Position numbers and translations under genes: made by a program. Under the pieces are notes generated by a model. That model did not search any database. It had not been told where the DNA came from and was given only the letters and a program-made list of their open reading frames with translations. 7,159 nt of DNA from CAYFZR01 sp964347835 [NCBI: uncultured archaeon] (GTDB lineage Archaea > CAYFZR01): positions 1-7,159 of the forward strand of contig CAYFZR010000040.1 in assembly GCA_964347835.1 (NCBI GenBank), given 5' to 3'. Below, in pieces: positions 1-6,702 of this stretch; within the stretch, counting starts at the first letter, position 1; every line of letters begins with the position of its first letter.

Positions 1-20
1 TTTAATTTTAAAGAAACTCG

Positions 21-191
21 ATGGGTAAAAAAGTATTGGTGGAAAATCATCAGCAACTTATCGAGAGTTCAGATGAGCTTGAAAAAAAGATTTCTATCTT
101 AAAAAAGTGTATTGAAAAATTTGGATACGTTTGGCTTGATTTTAAAGCCTATGTTTACGAAGAAAATGATTTGAATAATGAGGGGAGGTGA
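21..191 (+). CDS. Small hypothetical protein (56 aa), possible first gene of the cluster
   Basis: This reading frame runs from ATG at 21 to TGA at 189-191 and encodes 56 residues that I do not recognise. The product is highly charged, with a helix-prone middle (LIESSDELEKKISILKKCIE, about residues 13-32) that could form a short coiled coil. A more aromatic stretch follows (FGYVWLDFKAYVYEE, residues 34-48). There is no signal peptide or membrane segment. Its stop codon lies within the ribosome binding site of the next gene and 4 bases before that gene's ATG, which would suit translational coupling. No convincing SD precedes the ATG, and in-frame stops lie just upstream (3-5 and 9-11). It may therefore be the tail of an upstream gene in shifted sequence, or chance. 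Window start at base 1 prevents a decision. Confidence 0.4.
   Translation: MGKKVLVENHQQLIESSDELEKKISILKKCIEKFGYVWLDFKAYVYEENDLNNEGR
184..191 (+). promoter_or_regulatory. Ribosome binding site that fixes the start of the Ig-repeat surface protein
   Basis: The sequence GGAGGTGA is a full-length archaeal SD match. It ends 4 bases before ATG at 196, with 7 bases between GGAGG and the ATG. An in-frame ATG at 178 lies upstream of this SD, has no SD of its own, and would place six polar/charged residues before the signal peptide. The start at 196 is therefore preferred. Confidence 0.85.
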
Positions 192-195
192 TAGG

Positions 196-1821
196 ATGAG
201 AAAGGAGATATCATTTATTTTAATTATCATATTATTGCTAAGTCTGTCTTCAGTCGCAGTATTGTCACAGGGCAGAGCAAGCGGATGCGCCACTTGTGAG
301 GAGTCACATCCGAATATCAGAGGCAGAGGAACTTCTTACCTATTCTTTAGCATGACCGAGGTGGTGACGGATCCGGAAACTGTAAGACCGGGAGATAAAG
401 ATGTAGAACTGGGATTATGGATTCAGAACACAAAAGATACTAAAATTGAATGGACAAGAGTTTATTTGGTTCCAAAATATCCCCTTAAAATTTCTGAGAA
501 TGGATGGAAAGTAGTACAATTTGGTGAGAGGGGACAGAGGGGAGAGATGAGAGCTAACTTTCTGGTTGACATAAATAAAAGTGCAGAATCAAGGAAATAT
601 GATTTTGATCTTGAAATCCATTATCTGGAGAGCAGGGAAGTTGAAGACGGGACTGAAGAAGAAGCCCATTACATCTATTGGCAAGACGCCTTCAGCATAT
701 TTCTTGAAGGAACACCAAAAGTAGAGCTTTACTCACCGAAAAAAGTGGTCGGAGTCGATGAAGGATTTCCACTAGAAATTACTGTGAAGAATGCAGGCTC
801 AAAGAGGGTTAGAGACGTGGATTTAGCCCTTCACACTCCAGAGAAAATCGGTCTCTGGGGATCTGCATCGAATAAATACATCGGTGTGCTCAATCCAGGA
901 GAGGAAGAGACCGTTTCATTTAGCCTGAAGACCGACGAGGATATTGAGGTCGGAGATTACCCTATCAATGCTATTCTGTCCTATGAAGGAAATGCTGAAG
1001 AAACCCATGAATTTTTGATTAATGTAAAAGCCGAGCCCAATATAAGGGTTGCAAAGGTTTACACAGATCCTCAAGAATTTTACAAGGGCGATGAAAACGT
1101 TGGTGTTAAGGTTGTAATAGAAAACATCGGAGATGAAGAGGCTAAATCCGTGTTCGTGGTACTTTTACTAAATCCTCCATTCACAGCCGCTTACACTGGA
1201 TCTGACACAGGTTACTTAGAAGTTCTAAAGTCGGACCAATCTGCGGAGCTCACATTAAGTGTGGATGTTGAAGACGATATCAAAGCAGGAAATTACCAGT
1301 TCCCATTAGAGATAACATACAGAGGCTCGGAAGAGGAAAAAACGAATGACGATATAGTTCTAAAGGTAGAACCTCAAGCGGATTGGCAAGTTGGAGAACC
1401 CCAGATCAATAAGGATACTGTTCATCCCGGAGACACTGTGATTTTTAGCATACCCGTCAAGAACATAGGGACTTTAGAGGCAGAGAGTGTTAAAGCCGCC
1501 ATACAGACCAAGGTTTACTTCACAGGGGCAAAAACTGATTATCTGGGTGATATACCCGCGGGTGAATCTAGAATAGCCGCTTTTGAACTAGATATCGATA
1601 GGGATACTCCTCCGACCAACTACATGAACGATCTAAAGATAATCTGGTCTAAGGGAGACGAAAGACTCGACCAGTCCCACTCCTTCGGAATAAACGTAGT
1701 AAAAGAACAATCTCAGGGTATGGGATTATCCGGTATACTATTTGGTATAGTGGTTCTACTTGTTTTGGCAGGAGTAGCGTTCTTAGGACTCAGATTCAGG
1801 CGTAAAAAAGAGCCAGAGTAG
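196..1821 (+). CDS. Secreted, membrane-anchored protein with four CARDB/NEW3-like Ig repeats (COG1361 type)
   Basis: This 541-residue exported protein starts with a signal peptide (MRKE, then a hydrophobic core at residues 5-23). It ends with a single membrane helix (about 510-532) followed by a basic RFRRKK stop-transfer tail, so the body faces outside with a C-terminal anchor. Between them lie four beta-sandwich units, roughly at 55-175, 176-280, 283-393 and 396-503. Units two to four share the CARDB/NEW3 pattern: a 'hPGD/hxxGD' entry, a 'hxVKNxG' or 'hxIENIG' strand, a 'YLGxhxPGE' strand and an exit of the form 'GxYxhxhxhxY'. This is the pattern of archaeal COG1361 S-layer-like proteins. 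The only two cysteines form CATC at residues 31-34, just after the signal peptide. The next gene is an MMPL/RND exporter 24 bases downstream, so an accessory or adaptor role on the outer face is plausible but inferred. No enzymatic motif is visible. Confidence 0.85.
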   Translation: MRKEISFILIIILLLSLSSVAVLSQGRASGCATCEESHPNIRGRGTSYLFFSMTEVVTDPETVRPGDKDVELGLWIQNTKDTKIEWTRVYLVPKYPLKISENGWKVVQFGERGQRGEMRANFLVDINKSAESRKYDFDLEIHYLESREVEDGTEEEAHYIYWQDAFSIFLEGTPKVELYSPKKVVGVDEGFPLEITVKNAGSKRVRDVDLALHTPEKIGLWGSASNKYIGVLNPGEEETVSFSLKTDEDIEVGDYPINAILSYEGNAEETHEFLINVKAEPNIRVAKVYTDPQEFYKGDENVGVKVVIENIGDEEAKSVFVVLLLNPPFTAAYTGSDTGYLEVLKSDQSAELTLSVDVEDDIKAGNYQFPLEITYRGSEEEKTNDDIVLKVEPQADWQVGEPQINKDTVHPGDTVIFSIPVKNIGTLEAESVKAAIQTKVYFTGAKTDYLGDIPAGESRIAAFELDIDRDTPPTNYMNDLKIIWSKGDERLDQSHSFGINVVKEQSQGMGLSGILFGIVVLLVLAGVAFLGLRFRRKKEPE

Positions 1822-1832
1822 CATTTTTAGTC

Positions 1833-1838
1833 GGGAGG
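1833..1838 (+). promoter_or_regulatory. Ribosome binding site supporting the TTG start of the MMPL exporter
   Basis: GGGAGG lies 7 bases before TTG at 1846, in the 24-base gap after the preceding stop. It supports TTG as the true start. The first plausible in-frame ATG is codon 36 (1951), which would remove the first membrane helix. Confidence 0.8.
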
Positions 1839-1845
1839 AAAATAT

Positions 1846-4062
1846 TTGATTACCGAAATCCTTGATTTCCACGCCAATCTTTCAAAGAGAATCTACCCTA
1901 TTTTAATAATTCTCTCTATAATAATTGCGGGAATTTCGCTACATCAGGCAATGAAAACTAAGGTCAGTACGGATTTCATGGGGTTTTTCTACCCAGATAC
2001 TCCGGGTTACCAGGAAACTCGCATTATACAAAGCGATTTTATGGGACCTACATCCGTTCAAGTTCTTGTTGAAGTAGACGGGGTTAACCAAAAGGACGTT
2101 TATACAGAGGACGTTTTGGATTTGACATCGAAGTTAGTTGATACGATAGCAACCATTCCTGGTGTATTTAGCATCTCTAGTGTTTTAGATCTTGGAGATA
2201 CAAAAACGGAAATATTGAGAAAACCTTTAGATGAAAGATCGAAATACGTCGACAGAGAACAAAAATACTCTTTAATAGAAGCAGAGATTGATTCCGCCGA
2301 AATGCCAAGCGAAACAGAGCTTATAGAAACTTTTCAAAAAACAGTTGAAAAAATACACAAACCAAAGGGAACGAAAGCCACTGTTACAGGCGGAATAGCC
2401 ATGGGATATTCGTGGGATCAAGCCGTTAGAATAGGTTTCGCACAAACAATAGTTGCGAGCGCTTTAACCATAACGGTTGTTCTATTCTTCATATTTAGAA
2501 GCCCTATTCGTGCCGCTTTCATTATGATACCAATACTCGTGGCTGTTCTTGCGGCATATGGAACAATGCACACCTTAAATGTACCCTTAAACTTTTTAAC
2601 CGCTATCTTCGGCGCGATTACCTTAGGTCTTGGAGTAGATTACAGTATACACATGGTGCACAGATTCCACGAGGAACTGGATGAGGGAAGACCCGATGCA
2701 TTAAACATCGCTGTTTCTAGAATTGGTAGGAACACGGTATTTACAGCTTTAACTACCATGGCAGCCTTCTCAGGTATGGCGACCGCTGGCATTAGAATGG
2801 TGGCTGAATTTGGTCTGATGTCCCTTATAGCGATCTCTTTTTCTGCTCTATCCGTGATCCTGTTCCTCCCATCATATTTAGTGCTGGAAACCAAATTGGC
2901 TAGAGGAACTATAGATTTCTCCAGCATTACTGAGGCTTTAGGAATAAGAGGTATACTGCCAACTTTAATGTCTAGATTATCAGATTTCTCTGTAAAAAAA
3001 CCCATTGCGGTAATGTTTTTTATGGCACTTGCTCTAACCCCAATTTTTTATGGAATGTCTCAAATAGAAAGTAAAACCGAAAATAAGATGTGGTTGCCTC
3101 AAGAGATGGACATTATAATAGCAAGCAACATTGTAGATGATGAATTTGGCGAATATGAATACTCTTTTGTTTATATAGAGGCAGACGATGTCAGAGAGCC
3201 TGAAATATTGAAGTCAATGGAAAAAGTACAAGAAAGAGCGATGAGTTTACCGCACGTTGTCGAGGTATCCAGCATTTTAAGTATGATCGGTCCCGTATCG
3301 GATTCGAATACAAAAAGAGATATCATTGAGAAAATTAATATGGTGCCTCCAGGTAATAGAAGGAGGTTCTTAACTAAGGATTATACAGAAGCGCTCGTAT
3401 TCATAAAAAAAGATACTGAGATAGAAGAAAGTGACGTGAAGGAAATCAATGACATGATCGATTACGTTGACACGCCTGATGACGCTACCTTTGTTCAGGC
3501 GGGTCCTGCCGTGCTTTTTTCTACGATGGAAAGAGTAATGGAAGAAGACCAAGTCAGGATGACAGGGATGAGTTTAATTCTGGTTTTAATAATTTTGTCT
3601 TTCGCCCTTAAGAGTCCGGTAAGAATTCCAGTGGCGCTTGGCCCAATACTTATAGCCATAGTTTACGCCATGGGCACAATGGGCCTGCTTGGAATTCCAT
3701 CTACACCTCTTACCATAATGTTAGCCACAGTTTTGCTTGGATTAGGTATAGATTACAGCATACATTTCCTTTCAAGGTATAATGAAGAAAAAGAGAAAGG
3801 ATTAAGTACTGAAGAGGCACTACACACATGTTCTTTAAAAGTTGGAGAATCTATCGCCCTAACAACCGTAACAACGATGTTTGGTTTTCTCTCCCTTGTT
3901 ACAATGATGCTCGTTCCAGTACAGGATTTTGGTAAAATTTCAGCGATTGGGATAGTTTACTGTGCGATCTTTGTACCCATGTTAATCTCGGTGGGTCTTG
4001 TAATCTACGAAAGAGTTATTGCCAGGTTAATTTCAATAATACCCCATGTATGGAGGGCTTAA
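1846..4062 (+). CDS. MMPL/RND superfamily exporter, HAE3 type (COG1033)
   Basis: This 738-residue polytopic membrane protein has the classical RND layout: two homologous halves, each with one helix, a large exterior loop, then five helices. Helices by eye are near 17-34, 198-217, 222-241, 248-270, 298-315 and 322-344, then 385-403, 572-588, 594-615, 619-642, 668-690 and 696-722. The exterior loops are about 36-195 and 405-570. The fourth helix of each half carries the duplicated signature GLGVDYSIHMVHRF (261-274) and GLGIDYSIHFLSRY (631-644). Its Asp265 and Asp635 sit where MMPL-type RND pumps have their proton-relay residues. Length and motifs fit the largely archaeal HAE3 family (proton-driven export of hydrophobic or amphiphilic compounds); the substrate is unknown. 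Translation starts at TTG after a strong SD. The Ig-repeat surface protein lies upstream and the PAS protein abuts downstream, suggesting one operon. No HlyD-type adaptor gene is in the window. Confidence 0.92.
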   Translation: MITEILDFHANLSKRIYPILIILSIIIAGISLHQAMKTKVSTDFMGFFYPDTPGYQETRIIQSDFMGPTSVQVLVEVDGVNQKDVYTEDVLDLTSKLVDTIATIPGVFSISSVLDLGDTKTEILRKPLDERSKYVDREQKYSLIEAEIDSAEMPSETELIETFQKTVEKIHKPKGTKATVTGGIAMGYSWDQAVRIGFAQTIVASALTITVVLFFIFRSPIRAAFIMIPILVAVLAAYGTMHTLNVPLNFLTAIFGAITLGLGVDYSIHMVHRFHEELDEGRPDALNIAVSRIGRNTVFTALTTMAAFSGMATAGIRMVAEFGLMSLIAISFSALSVILFLPSYLVLETKLARGTIDFSSITEALGIRGILPTLMSRLSDFSVKKPIAVMFFMALALTPIFYGMSQIESKTENKMWLPQEMDIIIASNIVDDEFGEYEYSFVYIEADDVREPEILKSMEKVQERAMSLPHVVEVSSILSMIGPVSDSNTKRDIIEKINMVPPGNRRRFLTKDYTEALVFIKKDTEIEESDVKEINDMIDYVDTPDDATFVQAGPAVLFSTMERVMEEDQVRMTGMSLILVLIILSFALKSPVRIPVALGPILIAIVYAMGTMGLLGIPSTPLTIMLATVLLGLGIDYSIHFLSRYNEEKEKGLSTEEALHTCSLKVGESIALTTVTTMFGFLSLVTMMLVPVQDFGKISAIGIVYCAIFVPMLISVGLVIYERVIARLISIIPHVWRA

Positions 4063-5103
4063 ATGAAATGCGAAATATGTGGAACTGAAAATTTGGAAGA
4101 AGCCAAATATTGCAAGTCATGTGGAAAAACCCTTGCTCCAGAACTTTTAGAAGGGCCGGCAGAAAGGTTAAAAATAGGTTATTCAGATCGTGCGATTGCC
4201 CTGATTATGATAGCAATAGGGGTCGTTTTAGGAATTATTGCAATTCTTCCTTTTTACCTTCTCGATACAAAAGACCTAATAACTATGGAGAGTATGCTGC
4301 TGATTGTATCCATGCCTCTGGGACTTATCAGTTTTGCTTCTTTTCTTGTAGGCTGTTTTCTTCTTTTCACTGCAATTAAAAAGGAGGCTGCAATTGAAAA
4401 AGCCAGAGAAAAACACTGGGATCTAATTGAAAGTGCTGTTGATGGAATCTTTGCATTAGACAAAGAGGGTAAATTCACGTTCATGAACCAAGCAGCTTTG
4501 GACAGGCTTGGATACAGCAAGGATGAGGTAATTGGAAAGAAGTTTACAACCGTAGTAGCCCCTGAATGTCACGAAATGATGCTTGAAAACTTCAAAAGGA
4601 GATTTACTCGCGAATCTTGCGAAAACCTAGAGATTAGAGTTATTACAAAGAGTGGAGAGAGAATTCCTGTAGAGCTTAGGACTTGTACCATTGAACGCTA
4701 TGGAGAGTTTACGGGTGTAGAAGGAGTCGCAAGGGATCTCACCGAATTGAAAAAGGCTGAAAAGAAGTACAGGGATATGATTGATCTTGCGAGCGATGCT
4801 ATTTTTACTTTAGATCGAAACGGAAACTTCACATATGTTAATAAGAAGGGGACTGATTTATTAGGATATAGCCAAGAAGAGTTGATTGGCAAACACTTCA
4901 CCAAAGTAGTCGCTCCAGAGGATCTCGAGTTTACCTTAGAGAACTTCAAGAAGAGGATAGCAGGAGAAGAGGCCTTAGAGCGTTATAAAATATCTGTGAT
5001 CAGCAAAAATATGGATAAAATACCTATAGAGCTCAGTACAAGAACTTTAGACCACGAAGGAGACTTCATGGGTCTTGAGGGCATTGCCAGGGAAATTTTA
5101 TAG
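4063..5103 (+). CDS. Zinc-ribbon membrane protein with two tandem PAS domains, no output domain
   Basis: This is a 346-residue likely sensor. The N-terminus is a zinc ribbon with C3-x2-C6 and C17-x2-C20 (CEICG...CKSCG). Two membrane helices (about 43-66 and 78-104) form a hairpin, which puts ribbon and C-terminus on the same, presumably cytoplasmic, side. A short helical linker (105-117) leads to PAS 1 (about 117-227) and PAS 2 (about 235-346). Both have the PAS core pattern (D-x-IF-x-LD, N, LGYS, IGK, VVAPE, IP-hEL, EG-hAR). They are about half identical by eye, so they look like a recent tandem duplication. PAS 1 has three cysteines (169, 186, 208); PAS 2 has none. The protein stops right after PAS 2, without histidine kinase, GGDEF or DNA-binding parts. 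ATG directly follows the exporter stop (TAA at 4060-4062), with GGAGG at 4052-4056 inside the exporter gene, so the two are translationally linked. Ligand unknown. Confidence 0.88.
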   Translation: MKCEICGTENLEEAKYCKSCGKTLAPELLEGPAERLKIGYSDRAIALIMIAIGVVLGIIAILPFYLLDTKDLITMESMLLIVSMPLGLISFASFLVGCFLLFTAIKKEAAIEKAREKHWDLIESAVDGIFALDKEGKFTFMNQAALDRLGYSKDEVIGKKFTTVVAPECHEMMLENFKRRFTRESCENLEIRVITKSGERIPVELRTCTIERYGEFTGVEGVARDLTELKKAEKKYRDMIDLASDAIFTLDRNGNFTYVNKKGTDLLGYSQEELIGKHFTKVVAPEDLEFTLENFKKRIAGEEALERYKISVISKNMDKIPIELSTRTLDHEGDFMGLEGIAREIL

Positions 5104-5130
5104 TTTGTGAAGGTTATCTTGCGATACTCA

Positions 5131-5146
5131 AAATTTTTAATTTATC
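5131..5146 (+). promoter_or_regulatory. Possible TATA-type promoter for the AI-2E family gene, overlapping a T-run
   Basis: AAATTTTTAATTTAT in the 80-90 base gap resembles an archaeal TATA box. A transcript starting about 25 bases downstream would begin near 5165 and leave a short leader before ATG 5193. The T5 run (5134-5138) could equally help end transcription of the preceding operon. A second AT-rich element at 5163-5169 would fit a leaderless transcript starting at 5193. Confidence 0.35.
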
Positions 5147-5192
5147 CGAGAACATTGAAGAGTTTAATTGATAAAAATATGATGTGTGTAAT

Positions 5193-6200
5193 ATGAAAGC
5201 AGTGAGATACGTCGTTTGGCTATTATTATTACTATTGCTTATTTCTGCAGTTTGGGTCTCTTGGAGACTGTTAGATGCCATAATAGTTGGAGCAGTCGTT
5301 GCGTACTTGGTACATCCAGTTTTCCTCTACCTAAATAAATACGCAAAAAATAAAACACTATCTGCAAGTTTGATCCTCCTTCTTGTAGTTCTTCCGGTTG
5401 TGTTAATCTTTACCTACACCATCATCGTGGTGGTGAGAGAGGCAACTGCCTTCATATCTACAGTTCCTATCCCATCCGAAGAAACTATCCGAGCTTTAAT
5501 TGGCCCTTATTTGGCTAAGTTCAGGCTCGAAGATTTGACTACAGATGTTATTTCAAAAATTTACGGTGTTATTTCTCCGATTTTATCTGCTACCCTCCAA
5601 AAAATAGGAGAGATTCCAATACTGCTTCTAAAAATATTTATTCTAATAGCCTCTGTTTTCTATTTGGTTAGGGATGGGACCTCAGTTAAAGAAATGATCA
5701 TTAATTTAACTCCAAAGGAATATAGGGAGGTTGTGAACGATCTTTTCCACTACATTGATATCTGCTTCCACGCAATGTTCATCGGTCATTTTATGACATC
5801 CTTGGCAACGGGTTTGCTGGCTGCGATCCTTTACTTAATACTTGGAATTAAATACAGTATTTTACTCGGAGCACTTACTGCTCTTGTAGCGATTATCCCC
5901 GTCATCGGTGCATGGTTGGTCTATATACCGCTTTCTCTCATTTTTATTGCCGGCGGAGAATTAGTAATTGGTCTAATCATCTTCTTTTACGGAGTTATAG
6001 TTGAATCAATCTTACCAGACATGTATATTCGACCAAAATTAGCAGCAAAGTCCGGTATGATACATCCGATGGTGATATTAATTGGTTTCATCGGCGGACC
6101 TTTAATAATGGGAGCCATCGGTCTTATCGTCGGACCTGCCATTTTAGGTACAGTAAAGGCTGTTATCGATACTTATCTAAAATATAGAACTGTAGAATAG
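5193..6200 (+). CDS. AI-2E family transporter (UPF0118/PF01594)
   Basis: This membrane protein has 335 residues from ATG 5193; a GTG at 5184 would add three. No SD precedes either start, so translation may be leaderless; ATG is preferred because it opens directly with MKAVRYV and the first helix. The layout matches the family: an N-terminal helix pair (about 8-45), a third helix (56-82), an amphipathic soluble segment (85-140), then about five helices to the C-terminus. Family landmarks are FYLVRDG (155-161), the segment LLGALTALVAIIPVIGAWLV (224-243), and the glycine-rich end GFIGGPLIMGAIGLIVGPAI (298-317). Length is typical. Despite the family name, members have varied roles (autoinducer-2 export, sodium-proton exchange, unknown small-molecule transport), and nothing here indicates the substrate. 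A separate transcript is likely, given the gap after the PAS gene. Confidence 0.88.
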   Translation: MKAVRYVVWLLLLLLLISAVWVSWRLLDAIIVGAVVAYLVHPVFLYLNKYAKNKTLSASLILLLVVLPVVLIFTYTIIVVVREATAFISTVPIPSEETIRALIGPYLAKFRLEDLTTDVISKIYGVISPILSATLQKIGEIPILLLKIFILIASVFYLVRDGTSVKEMIINLTPKEYREVVNDLFHYIDICFHAMFIGHFMTSLATGLLAAILYLILGIKYSILLGALTALVAIIPVIGAWLVYIPLSLIFIAGGELVIGLIIFFYGVIVESILPDMYIRPKLAAKSGMIHPMVILIGFIGGPLIMGAIGLIVGPAILGTVKAVIDTYLKYRTVE

Positions 6201-6217
6201 AAATTACTCTACATTCT

Positions 6218-6239
6218 AAATTTTCGTTAAGAAATTTTT
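6218..6239 (+). terminator. Weak T-rich terminator candidate after the AI-2E family gene
   Basis: AAATTTTCG followed by GAAATTTTTC, 18-39 bases after the stop codon, gives two short T-runs (T4 at 6221-6224, T5 at 6235-6239). The two AAATTT hexamers could also pair into a weak six-base stem. T-runs alone can end archaeal transcription. The site lies between convergent genes, where a terminator is expected. Confidence 0.35.
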
Positions 6240-6241
6240 CA

Positions 6242-6538
6242 TCATTCAAGGCTTAATTCATGACTATGACATTTGCACGAATGCCAAAAGTGGATGAAAG
6301 AACAAAAAGTATTGGCGAAATTACAAATCTGTTCCTCGAGATAGCCGCAGGACTCACTAGCCTTCATATCGGCTTCTGTCTTCCACAGGATAATTAAAAT
6401 AGCCTTGCACGTGTTAGGGTCTGTCAGCAGAAGTGTGCCTTTGAATCCCTGCTTCTGCTTGGCGGCCGACACCACCGAACCCTGATAGATGTCGATCGCC
6501 TCGTCCATCTTTTCAGGCTTAATAAACTGGATGGCCAT
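6242..6538 (-). CDS. ABM-domain protein (antibiotic biosynthesis monooxygenase-like), apparently frameshifted at both ends
   Basis: The uninterrupted frame encodes 98 residues. Residues 8-76 match the small dimeric alpha/beta-barrel ABM family (PF03992): KPEKMDEAIDIYQGSVVSAA, then QGFKGTLLL, AILIILWKTEADMKASESCG and YLEEQICNFAN. Many such proteins are uncharacterised; some are monooxygenases or heme-degrading, so no reaction is assigned. Both ends look wrong. Upstream of the ATG the same frame continues as TIYATV, a good first strand, but meets a stop (TGA) overlapping an ATG at 6558-6560. Dropping one A there gives MTIYATVMAIQF. At the C-terminus, dropping one base near 6304-6310 (T5 run) replaces a cysteine/histidine-rich tail with LFVLSSTFGIRANVIVMN and a stop at 6253-6255. 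The repaired protein would be 101 residues, the usual family size. No SD is properly placed before 6538. This is either a recent pseudogene or a stretch with sequencing errors. Confidence 0.65.
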   Translation of the reverse strand: MAIQFIKPEKMDEAIDIYQGSVVSAAKQKQGFKGTLLLTDPNTCKAILIILWKTEADMKASESCGYLEEQICNFANTFCSFIHFWHSCKCHSHELSLE

Positions 6539-6610
6539 TACTGTTGCGTATATAGTTCATCCCCCCTTCTATTTTAGCTATTTCTTTTAACGCGGTTTCT
6601 AATCAGCGCA

Positions 6611-6622
6611 AAAATATAAAAA
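6611..6622 (-). promoter_or_regulatory. TATA-like element upstream of the ABM gene
   Basis: On the - strand this reads TATTTTTATATTTTT, an AT-rich box flanked downstream by GC-containing sequence (GCGC). A transcript starting about 25 bases on (near 6588-6592) would run about 30 bases before the ATG at 6560, through a GGGGGG run (6566-6561). No clear BRE precedes it. The gene could instead be read from the stronger promoter further upstream (6708-6722). Confidence 0.4.
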
Positions 6623-6660
6623 TAGTTAATAAAGAGAGTTCTACACTTAAATTAAAAAAA

Positions 6661-6680
6661 CATAATATCTAACCTCCCCC
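6661..6680 (-). promoter_or_regulatory. Strong SD and ATG with almost no reading frame behind them
   Basis: On the - strand GGGGGAGG (6680-6673) is followed nine bases later by ATG (6663-6661). The frame then reads TTT TTT TAA, giving a three-residue product. If the T7 run at 6660-6654 were one base shorter, 19 residues would follow, ending in a hydrophobic LLTIFIFLR. The site sits about 25 bases from the predicted start of the promoter at 6708-6722, so a real translation start is likely; what it served is unknown. Confidence 0.45.
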
Positions 6681-6702
6681 TAAGCCACTAATAGTTAGTT
6701 AC

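Noticed and set aside
1-102. Open + strand frame from the window edge, possible tail of an upstream gene
   Set aside because: It reads as tryptophan- and arginine-rich sequence without a recognisable pattern and overlaps the more protein-like 21-191 frame; nothing beyond the lack of stops supports it.
178-195. Earlier in-frame ATG that would extend the surface protein by six residues
   Set aside because: It lies before the perfect SD, has no SD of its own, and would put MRGGDR ahead of the natural signal-peptide start.
99-293. - strand reading frame across the start of the surface protein gene
   Set aside because: It lies antisense over the signal peptide region, and its hydrophobic residues are the mirror of that coding; no SD or promoter.
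2640-3005. - strand reading frame inside the exporter gene
   Set aside because: It is antisense to a well-supported RND region containing the GLGVDYSIH signature; no family resemblance.
3370-3552. - strand reading frame inside the exporter gene
   Set aside because: It is antisense to the second exterior loop of the exporter; low-complexity translation, no start signals.
4110-4379. + strand alternative frame within the zinc-ribbon/PAS gene
   Set aside because: It overlaps zinc-ribbon and membrane-hairpin coding in the main frame; its cysteine-rich translation is a frame artefact.
4254-4949. Two - strand reading frames across the PAS gene (4254-4520, 4698-4949)
   Set aside because: Both are antisense to clearly recognisable membrane-hairpin and PAS coding; no start signals or family resemblance.
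5193-6200. Reading the AI-2E family gene as evidence of quorum sensing
   Set aside because: The family name covers transporters of several functions; no LuxS, Lsr or other autoinducer gene is in the window.
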